From NCBI GenBank assembly GCA_023846275.1, contig JAIUJO010000233.1, forward strand, positions 263,001 through 327,000: a DNA stretch of 64,000 nt, written 5' to 3'. Shown here one piece after another: positions 56,640 through 64,000 of the stretch. The first letter of the stretch is position 1. Each line of letters begins with the position of its first letter. A program made the translations under genes and the position numbers. The notes below the pieces were generated by a model. It worked only from the letters and a program-made list of their open reading frames with translations, made no database searches and had not been told where the DNA came from. The DNA comes from Vanilla planifolia. Taxonomy: Eukaryota; Streptophyta; Magnoliopsida; Asparagales; Orchidaceae.

Positions 56640-57460
56640 ATCAAGTGTAGGAACTAGTTCTTAAGCAAAGTGATCAAAAGTGATTTGAACTAAATGGACA
56701 TTTAAAAATAAATTAGGTGAAAATAGTGTGATCACTAGAAACAAAAGTGGTTCTATTGGTAAGCATTATAGCTCTGTTGAAGGTATATATTTTGAGACAT
56801 TTCTATTAGTGACACAATTAGAGGCCACTACACTTTTCTAAGTATGTTCAGGTCATAAGAGTTTTAGATAGTTTCAAATAGATGTAAAATTTCTATTTTA
56901 AAATAGGATATTAAAAGAAATGTGTGTCTTGAACAATCCATAAGTTTTGAGAGTCGTTTACATAGTGATTATGTACATAAGCTTGCGATGGGATTTTATG
57001 GCCTTAAGCAAGCTCCTTGTTTATGGTATCAAAGATTGAGTAATTTTCTACTGACTTAATTATAAGGGAGTTTGAGATAAGTATAATAGGTTTAGTAAAT
57101 TTCTTCTTTGGATTAAAAATTATGTAACTAAAAGATGAGGATTTTATTTTACAAACTAAGAATTTAAAATATTTATTCAAAAAATTTTGGTATGAAAATG
57201 CATACTATAAGGAGATTCTAATGAATCAATCATTCCATTTAGTTTTAGATTGAATTGAGAAATATATTAATCAAACAATTTATGAAGAACTTGTTAGATC
57301 TTTACTATATCTTATAGTTAATAGATCGGACATATTATTTAGTCTTAACTTATGTGCAAGGTTTCAATAAAATCCTAAGAAAATCGATCTAAAGGTGACT
57401 AAATTAATCTTGAAATATATAGAAAGTATAATTACATAGATTTAAGGCATTCTAAAATTG
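56640..57460 (+). pseudogene. Broken copia reverse transcriptase, active-site segment missing
   Basis: SVEGIYFETFLLV (about 56,773) and a decayed MDVKSAF-like block (56,880) precede ISFESRLHSDYVHKL and FYGLKQAPCLWYQRLSNF (56,990-57,046), the fingers and palm of copia RT. About 16 bp later the reading resumes at FEISMIGLVNFFFGL (57,070-57,112). The intervening segment, which holds the catalytic YVDD in intact relatives, is absent. YEELVRSLLYLIVNRSDIL (about 57,280-57,335) and LCARFQ then follow. Multiple stops add to the damage. Confidence 0.85.
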
Positions 57461-57890
57461 TTCATTAATGAGGCCTTATAGGGTTCCCAGATCCTGACTT
57501 TATATGCTCTAGTGTAGATAAGAAAAATATCTTAAGTAAATATCTATTACTAAGAAATATTTTAATTTCATGTTCAAGAAAGAAGAAAAGATTACAAAGC
57601 CATATTGACCATAGAATTCAAGTATGTAGTTATTGGAAGTTGTGTTGCTCAAGGGTTATGCTTGAGACAATAATTTCAAGACTATGGTTTAGATCTCTCA
57701 TATATTTCCATTTGAATTGATAAACTAGTTCCATGACTTTAGTGGAGAACCAAGTTCATCATTCTCAGAGCAAACAAGTAGTGTAAGACATAAATTTTAT
57801 GAGAGACCAAGTAATTAAAGGCTTAATAAAAGTCACATTTGTTTCTACTAAACAAGAATTGGTAGACATTTACAAAATTCCTTCTAACTA
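57460..57890 (+). pseudogene. Broken copia RNase H domain
   Basis: LIGFPDPDF and SVDKKNIS (57,476-57,530) match the first catalytic Asp region and the adjoining conserved block of copia RNase H, which removes the RNA template. Next come ISCSRKKKRLQS, then EFKYVVIGSCVAQGL (57,615 on), then a decayed tail ending in STKQELVDIYKIP (57,844-57,882), the equivalent of the usual ADIFTKPL end motif. Several stops are present. It closes the polyprotein just before the polypurine tracts. Confidence 0.82.
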
Positions 57891-58009
57891 ATCAATTTCA
57901 ATTCATAAGATAATATTTAAGTGCAATACAAATTGTATAAATCATAACTCTTTTTTCATATTAAAGAGGGAGAATAACCACAACTGAAATAAGTGAGAAG
58001 GAACATATA

Positions 58010-58022
58010 CTAAGGGGGAGTA
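58010..58022 (+). other. Purine tract, first polypurine-like site
   Basis: CTAAGGGGGAGTA lies after the end of the RNase H relic. Copia elements carry a purine tract just 5' of the 3' LTR, where it primes plus-strand DNA. This one is 120 bp upstream of the inferred LTR start, so it may be an extra tract, as seen in some Sirevirus-type elements. Confidence 0.5.
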
Positions 58023-58125
58023 TGAATTAAGTTGGAGAACCAACTTTTCATTTTTATTACCACTTTTCATGATAATATATGTTTTTTACTTATATTTTGA
58101 TCTAAATATTTATGTCTTGTAATCA

Positions 58126-58143
58126 ATAAAAGGGAGAGATTAT
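58126..58143 (+). other. Polypurine tract adjoining the 3' LTR
   Basis: ATAAAAGGGAGAGATTAT immediately precedes TGTCAC, the inferred first bases of the 3' LTR. Position and composition fit the primer site for plus-strand synthesis. Confidence 0.65.
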
Positions 58144-58640
58144 TGTCACTTTTGTGTTGGATGAGTCAAGCTATAAATATTTATTATTTTATTGAAATGG
58201 GTTTGTTTGTTGTGAATTAGCTTTTGTTTTAATGATCAAACCTAACACCTTTTAAGATGGTGAATTAGTGGTCTCAAAAATACCTTGAAGTATTTAGCAA
58301 GCTTCAATGAATAAGGACATACACATCAATTTTGAAAAGGTTTATATTTTTAGTATAAAATAAGATATTAACTTGTTTATTATTAATCTCATTTTCACAT
58401 CGTAATTTAAGCATTTAACATGTTCATTCTTTCCTTTATTTAGAAACTTATAGGATTTCATTTTTGCTTAACCTTGTTTTCTGATTAAATCCATGTAATG
58501 CGTCTTTGTCAAATGTCATGTTAATTGCTAAACTTTTTAACAAAAAAATTAGATATTATAAATTTTCATAATTAAAAAAATATTAAGCGACACCATATGC
58601 TAGCCAAGTGCAGAGCACTTGGGTTGATGAAGAACAACTT
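58144..58640 (+). mobile_element. 3' LTR of the copia relic, 5' part only
   Basis: It begins TGTCACTTTTGTGTTGG and GATGAGTCAAG, matching LTR A at 39,748 on, and stays alignable through GTCAAATGTCATGTTA and AAGTGCAGAGCACTTGGGTTG (58,604-58,624). After about 58,640 it no longer follows LTR A, so roughly three quarters of the LTR is missing. I see no partner piece of this LTR directly downstream. Confidence 0.7.
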
Positions 58641-59870
58641 GGCTTGGTAGCATCTGATAGGTGTCATTTTTCTTAAAGACACTTCTATAATTATCTAATT
58701 TGTCTCCCTTTTCCTAACCATTAAAACAACTTTATATTATATTTCACTATTAGTATCTTTTTTGTCAATTGCATTCCTCTTTACATTCTCCTCTTTTAGT
58801 ACATTAATTTTTCTGTTGAATAACCCTTGTGATAAAAACCTTGTAAAGATTTGTATTTCTTGGACATTCTATTGCAAATGACATCCAAAATTTTTTTGAC
58901 TAGTTTCATTAAAAACTACTCTATGAGCTATTTTTTAAGCAAAAAATTTATATGTTTCTCGCTTAGCACTTTTACAATTTTCTTCAACAATTCCCTTAGA
59001 ATTAATTTAATGTTATTTTTAATATGTTTTGGTATTTCTTTTTATGACAGGGCCGCCTCTAATTCATGTATAATTATTATTTTAGGTTTCTTTTCATTTT
59101 TTTCTTTCATATTTGAGTTCCTTTAGATATTGTTAGTTCTTTCAAATAATAGTTTTTTTTATTCTTTACAAAGTAGCCGTATGCCAATTTCATTTCATGA
59201 TATTCAAAGCAAACTTTGAAATGCACTTACATTATTTCAGCAAACATTATACAAATCTTTAAGGATTTCAGCTGTTTTGGGAACATCCCTCCATCTAAGA
59301 ATTAAATCAATCAAATTAAAAAAATTTTGGGATGTCTCCAAAGAGCTCTTAATCTACACTCTGAGTGGTTACCTGTTAGTAACTTGTCCATGGGATGCTC
59401 TTTTTGCTTATTTTGTGGATTTCTCTTGCTAACAAAATGTCTTGTCTTTAGTTATTCTCTTTTTCCAAACATTGTAATGTATTTCATGGGACTTACCTTT
59501 AAAAATACATAATCCTCTTCCTAAAAATCTACTTTCTTAATTTTCTTACCATAATTTTTGTGAAGTAAATCCATTCCTTTTGAGCTCGTATTTTGATTAT
59601 TTACATCTTCAAAATAGAATATAAAATTATGTCTATATCAATTAGAGTATTGTTAGTTTGTTCATACTAGTATAATAGTAATTAATGCATCTTATTATAT
59701 AATGCAATGTATGGTGTCATCTCTATTCTAGACTAATAATTATTATTGTAGAAAAATTAATTAAAAGTGAAATACTTATCCTAGTTGTCTTAAAAACTTC
59801 ATTTTCATAATCCTAATACATTCTCTAGTGTTTTAAATGTTCTCTTTCATTGACTTTATTTTGAGTCTAC
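58640..59870. other. AT-rich sequence, no assigned feature
   Basis: Frames at 58,851-59,126 (+) and 59,327-59,512 (+) are Leu/Phe/Ser-rich and hold no domain. The minus strand over 59,560-58,850 shows scattered longer runs (for example EILKDLYNV near 59,255 and ELEAALS near 59,055) that could be old transposon protein, but I cannot match them to a family. Nothing else is supported. Confidence 0.45.
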
Positions 59871-59912
59871 AATGTTGTGTTAGACATTAGTTGAGTACCA
59901 CACGGATTAACA

Positions 59913-60028
59913 TATGTGCAATCACGTGAGCATTATGTCACATCTCATTACAACTCTGAAGTTTAGCTATCCTGGTTGAGAGTGGTGTTAGGATTGGTGT
60001 CCTCTAAAGAAATTCTCATGTTGCAAAT
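59913..60028 (+). pseudogene. 5S rRNA-derived sequence (decayed; possible Cassandra TRIM LTR)
   Basis: This aligns along nearly its whole length to plant 5S rRNA: CAATCA, AGCATTATG, CTCATTACAACTCTGAAG, TTTAGC, then GAGAGTGGTGTTAGGATTGG and TGTCCTC, ending CTCATGTTGCA. The 3' half covers the internal RNA polymerase III control region (box A, intermediate element and box C). Many differences are C-to-T or G-to-A, as expected from methylation decay. A T-run follows. Flanking sequence on the left (CCACACGGATTAACATATG) is not 5S spacer-like. Cassandra elements of plants carry a 5S copy inside their LTR, so this may be a solo LTR of that type; a dispersed 5S pseudogene is the alternative. Confidence 0.75.
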
Positions 60029-60029
60029 A

Positions 60030-60640
60030 TTTTTTTATATTCCTCTTTCTATGAACAAAAATTTATTTTCATAACAGGTTGATTTTGCAAAATTAGATTA
60101 TTATAAAAAATAGTTTAAAACTACTACTCATGCATTTATCAATAATAGCTTTAAAAATGTTATTAACCATTTCATATAATAATAAACATGATAAAATAAT
60201 ATAATAAATCTTATATATTTTAATATTAAGTGTAAAAACTTGTATCAATAATAATAAATTTGAATTAATTTATATTTATAATAGTATATATTTTTTATTT
60301 ATAGAAGTTTTTAGATATAATTATATTATATTATAATATACTAGAAATATAAAATTATATAATTACTGTTAAATATTATATATAATTGTTTTCTATATTA
60401 TGCCACATAAGGATAATATATTAGAACTATTATGTTATTTATTATCTAGTAATGTTTTTAATTTTAAGATTTAATAAAAAATTTTAAATTTATATTCAAA
60501 ATATTATGTAAATATTTTAAATATTTATACATTATTAACATGTCATATTTAATAAATATTAGAAGTTTAATTATTATGATTTAACTTTTATTTAATTAGT
60601 TTTCTCATCATTTTTTTATCTTAATATGCCTTATATTCTG
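60030..60640. other. AT-rich sequence, nothing recognised
   Basis: Dominated by A and T with many TATA and ATTA words. No open frame, structured RNA or transposon motif was found on either strand. Confidence 0.55.
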
Positions 60641-60644
60641 TCAC

Positions 60645-60898
60645 TTTTGTTCGTCCCCTACAATCATTCTCTTTTTGTTAGTTCAATCTTTTTCTCCTAA
60701 TATTTTCCTAACCACTCTCTTCCATCTTTCCTTACTATATCATTTGTCACTCTCTTTTATTTATTTATTTAATTATTCTCTTTATCTTCTTAATGCTTCT
60801 CCTTTCTTTTTCTCTTTCTTATGTCTTCTTTCGTCTTTGTCCTTTTTATTTCCTTCTCTACTTTTATCTTATGAATTCACATCTTCCTTTTTCTTATA
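60645..60898. repeat. Pyrimidine-rich tract
   Basis: About 250 bp of the + strand consists mostly of C and T (TTCTCC, CTTTCC, TCTTCC, CTCTCTT words), ending near ATCTTCCTTTTTC. The open frame at 60,675-60,899 is a product of this composition (Leu/Ser/Phe only) and is not a gene. Such tracts can occur in transposon leaders or introns, and no specific context shows which. Confidence 0.6.
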
Positions 60899-60899
60899 G

Positions 60900-61640
60900 A
60901 ATAGATAATTTATAGAAAAACTTTATTAAAAAATATAATAATTTAGAATTTTTGAAACGAAAATAAAAGTTGAAATGTTAACAAAATTTTTTTGTATTTT
61001 AGTTCAAATTAGAACTTTCTCACAACCACAACAAAGGTAAAAACACTACTGCCAAAAGAATCACAACTTTAAGTGTTTGCCTATGATTCACCTCTAACCT
61101 ACAAGATTTTATTGGTTGAACTATAACCCAGGCATTCAACCTTAACTTAGATTTTAGTGGCATAAAACTTAACTTTAGCTTCCACAAATTTCCTGCCACC
61201 CATCCAAAAAGAAAAAATGCAACAAGAAAATAATTTTTGAAAAATGTAAAAATTTTCTTATGCATGTTGATGAATGTAAAAAGACATGAAGAGATAAAAA
61301 TTCAGAAGAGAATTGAGAAAATAAATACTTAGATGAAATAAGCCTAGTTGAAAGAATTTTGAATTTCAAGTGGTCATAAGCAGTACGTGCTGCCAGAGGA
61401 AATTTATGCTAATAGAATATGATGATGCACCCCTTCTTTGAGATTTTGAAATATTGATAACATTCGTTGGTTATTTTATTCACAACGGTTAGGTAATTAT
61501 AAAAAAATATTTAATAAACAGTAAAAAGTGTGAAAATTTTGACAAAAGCAAGATCTAAACATCTTGAAAAAAATTAAGTATTCTTCAAACATGGCTACTA
61601 CAATGGCATAATATAGGTAGTTTTTCAGCTGTTAGGCATG
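60900..61640. other. AT-rich sequence, nothing recognised
   Basis: Minus-strand frames at 61,020-61,265 and 61,175-61,369 contain no recognisable domain. No RNA gene or transposon signature was seen. Confidence 0.5.
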
Positions 61641-62050
61641 GTAAACTGCAGATCTTAATCGTCCAATGAAATGTTGGAAAAATTGTTGTTTTCTGCACTA
61701 TTGGATCAAGCTATTTTGATTGAGGCTATTTGGTCAAATTAGATGAGATTTGGTTTGTTTCATTAATGATTAGTAAATTTAGGACTGGTTCTAGATCATA
61801 GAATTCATATGGGTATGGTCTGGGTCATTCGATCAAGGATAGATTATTTAAAACAAAAAAAAATAAAAATAGCCATTCGATCATGTTAGGTAACATAATG
61901 ACCATCGGATGATCAATTGGCTATAGAAGAAGAAATAGTTACCATTAAATTGACATAACAAGTGGTTTTTTGGTCAATTAAGAACATTGTTTCAAGGCAA
62001 AAGTGACCTCCACAGTGTGATCACAAAAATGCTAGATCAAGCGGTGTTGA
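61640..62050 (-). mobile_element. Inverted fragment related to the copia LTR family
   Basis: In minus reading, TGATCACACTGTGGAGGTCA (62,023 down to 62,004) matches TGATTACACGGTGGGGCTCA of LTR A (40,460-40,479) at most positions. Further along, GATCGAATGACCCAGACC and AACATGATCGAATGGC match the repeated GAATGACC..GATC and AACATGATTGGATGGC words of LTR A in order. No ends, PBS or protein are visible, so the fragment boundaries are approximate. Confidence 0.55.
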
Positions 62051-62370
62051 GCACTGCATGTTTTGGGCAAAGGCTATCAAAAGGGACATTGTCCGACATT
62101 GCATGACAGGAATCTTGTTTGCCCTTTGTAAGAATACACATAGATGTACCCTGCAAATCTAATATTGGCTGGCTCCCTATCTATTCTAAAGTTTTATTCA
62201 CTAAGGTGGACTCATGTCTTATGGATTTATATGTGTTTGACTTGCCCCATATGTATATTTTGTTTGAAAGCTCTCGATTTGATCCAATGCCTCTCAAAAG
62301 ACTTATTTAGGTATTTATCATGAGCTAGAATGATCAACTTGATCTCACTATCTCTCTTACCCATGACATC
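62050..62370. other. Unassigned sequence with a short open frame
   Basis: The plus-strand frame 62,119-62,310 (63 residues) is less biased in composition than others here, but shows no family motif, signal peptide or neighbour that would support a gene. It may be old transposon coding sequence. Confidence 0.4.
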
Positions 62371-62880
62371 GAGCATAAGCTTAGCCTGACATTTTGTATT
62401 TGGGCAAAGCGTGTGATATGGCATAATTTTTTTTTATTTTTTTGATTATGACAATTTAAGTTGAATTATTTTTTTCAATGTAATAAAGATTTAATGGCAA
62501 AACCTGACATAGAAGTTTGCTAAAATACAAACGTTTTATGCATGAGCTTAAGCTCGACCCATGGCTTCTGCATTTGGGCTCAGCTATAGATGCGGCATAA
62601 AATTATTTTATTAATTTAATTGTTAAAATTTCAATAGAAATATTTTTTTGATGTAATAAAGATTTAATAATCATACTAACGTTGAATTTGAAAAACAAAT
62701 ATAAAAGTTCGATGGTTGTGCCTTAACATGGGTTGAGACTTTTGCATTCAGACACAACTTTTGATGTGGCTTAAATTATTATTATTTGCTTAATTATGAA
62801 AATTTAAATGAAATTATTTTTTTGATGTAATCAAGATCTAATAATGAACCTAACATAGAATTTTGTAAAATACTAAAAAA
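62371..62880. repeat. Three-unit tandem repeat with 174-bp period
   Basis: The same ordered pattern occurs three times: a GCTTA/GAGACT-type start, ATTTGGGC-like core words, GTGTGATATGGCATAA-like words, a poly-T stretch, GATGTAATAAAGATTTAATG, and CTAACATAGAATTTTG-like words. The core starts at 62,398 (ATTTGGGC), 62,572 (ATTTGGGC) and 62,746 (ATTCAGAC), exactly 174 bp apart each time. Units are diverged by many substitutions. Plant satellite monomers often fall near 150-180 bp, but only three units are present here. A minus-strand frame (62,227-62,424) partly overlaps unit 1 and is not a gene. Confidence 0.82.
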
Positions 62881-64000
62881 TGATTTTAAAAAAAGAAAGA
62901 ATGATTCAAAAATTATATTATGTTAAATGAATGAATGATTTAAGTAGGACATGAACTTAGAAAAGAATTGAGAGATTGAAAAATTGAATCTTATTCATTT
63001 GCTAAATCAACGAGATTATTAAAGAATTTAGATGCTTGAATATGATTTGAAATTAATTCAAAAGTAGAGTGCCTTAAAATTAACAAGCTAACATTCTAAT
63101 TAATAGTAAAAAAAGCATTAACAAAGTTGATGCATATGTCTTCAATTTTTGAAGCTTCCTGAATACTTTAAGTTGTTTTAAACACCACTAGTTCACTATG
63201 TTAAAATCTTATAGCTTATTCTTTATATGTAAACATATTTCATACTAAATAAGTCAATTAGTACAAAATGCTAAATATTTAAGGCTTTGACCATCAAACA
63301 TAAGTGTGCTCAATACATAGTTTTGATAATTAAGAAACTTCTAAAAAGGGTTCATTTTTTTTAATTCAATAATCACACAATAATGATTCTTTTTCATTTA
63401 TTAGTGCATGTGAGCACTTCTATATTATAGTAATGGATGTCATTAAAACTCCAAGCTAAGCATTCTTAGGTTAGAGAAGTATGTGGATGTGCGACCTCTT
63501 AAGAAGTGTTTTTTCTAATGAATGACATATGATTTAAATAAGTTTTTAATGTTAAAAAAATTAAAATGTTACAAATGACAATTTATATTTGAAAATTTCA
63601 TAATTATTTATTTTTAATAAACTTATAACATTATTAATATAAATAAATAATAAATATAACACATCATATCATATAATAAAGAAATAATTTTAATATAGTT
63701 TACTATTGAATAAAATAAGTTATATTAATTATACAAACAAGAATTGACTTATGTTTATATTTGCATATATGTAATACGTTTAGACTTTTTTAAATATAGT
63801 AATATCATATGACAAAATATTATAGATTTAATATTATATCATTGATGTTAAATATTATTTATATTTATTATATATATTACATCATATAAAGATAATATAT
63901 AATATTTATTATATTATTTTTTATTTTTTTAACCTTTATAATTTTAACTATTAATAAAATAATATTAAATTAAAAATAAGAATATTCATAAAATATTTAT
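62880..64000. other. AT-rich sequence to window end, nothing recognised
   Basis: From 63,540 onward this is almost pure A/T with TATTAAT and ATAATA words. No protein motif, RNA gene, LTR-like end or further 174-bp unit could be identified on either strand. Confidence 0.5.

Larger units (their letters stand above)
52440..58640 (+). mobile_element. Decayed Ty1/copia LTR retrotransposon (plus strand)
   Basis: All parts of a copia element appear in the expected order: LTR end (to 53,460), PBS, gag, zinc knuckle, protease, integrase, reverse transcriptase, RNase H, polypurine tracts and the start of a 3' LTR (58,144 on). Integrase before RT is the order that defines copia rather than gypsy. Every coding part contains stops, frameshifts and deletions, so the element cannot move by itself. 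The internal region is about 4.7 kb. Two polypurine-like tracts and long LTRs recall the Sirevirus/Maximus group, but the lineage assignment is uncertain. Confidence 0.85.

Noticed and set aside
59250..59420. Possible second 5S-like copy for a complete Cassandra element
   Set aside because: GGGATG and CTCTGAG words occur, but neither strand follows the 5S order, so there is no support for a second LTR.
60675..60899. Open frame within the pyrimidine tract (Leu/Ser/Phe-rich, membrane-like)
   Set aside because: The hydrophobicity follows directly from C/T-rich codons, and there is no start context or domain.
62119..62310. 63-codon plus-strand frame with mixed composition
   Set aside because: Considered as a small gene or transposon fragment, but no family motif could be recognised and it borders repeats on both sides. 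It is kept only as unassigned sequence.

Overview
The window looks like a piece of a large, repeat-rich plant nuclear genome, with no intact host gene visible. Three things point to a plant. There are broken Ty1/copia retrotransposons whose primer sites match the 3' end of plant initiator tRNA-Met. Their LTRs are long (about 1.9 kb). There is also a decayed 5S rRNA sequence that follows the plant 5S pattern rather than the animal one. The species cannot be named from the sequence.

Layout. Positions 1-38,560 form one giant low-complexity array of CA-rich words (ACAC, ATGC, ATAC, GTGC), largely alternating purine and pyrimidine. It reads CA-rich on the + strand from 1 to 4,712 and TG-rich from 4,716 to 7,303, then CA-rich again to 38,560. 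The TG block is interrupted by a 348-bp island of ordinary sequence (6,179-6,526). Within the array there are diverged segmental duplications: about 2.87 kb in tandem, 722 bp in tandem, 166 bp, about 400 bp, a 7-kb-displaced pair, and two 30-bp doublets. The long stop-free frames in this region (His/Thr-rich one way, Cys/Val-rich the other) are a by-product of the word composition and are not genes.

From 38,561 to 64,000 the sequence is AT-rich transposon debris. A minus-strand copia gag relic abuts the array. A plus-strand solo-like LTR (39,748-41,647) lies between that gag and a minus-strand primer binding site at 41,746-41,759, so the two are nested. Positions 43,500-51,430 are extremely AT-rich, with strand composition that flips about every kilobase. 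A second, plus-strand copia relic (about 52,440-58,640) still shows LTR, PBS, gag, zinc knuckle, protease, integrase, reverse transcriptase, RNase H, polypurine tracts and part of a 3' LTR. All of its coding parts are broken by stops and deletions, including loss of the RT active-site segment. Further right are a 5S-rRNA-derived sequence (59,913-60,028), possibly a Cassandra-type LTR, a 250-bp pyrimidine-rich tract, an inverted piece of the same LTR family (about 61,640-62,050), and a three-unit tandem repeat of exactly 174-bp spacing (62,371-62,880).

No operon, pathway or expressed gene can be supported. The biology here is repeat growth, transposon nesting and decay. The most unusual object is the 38.5-kb alternating purine-pyrimidine array with its internal polarity reversal.
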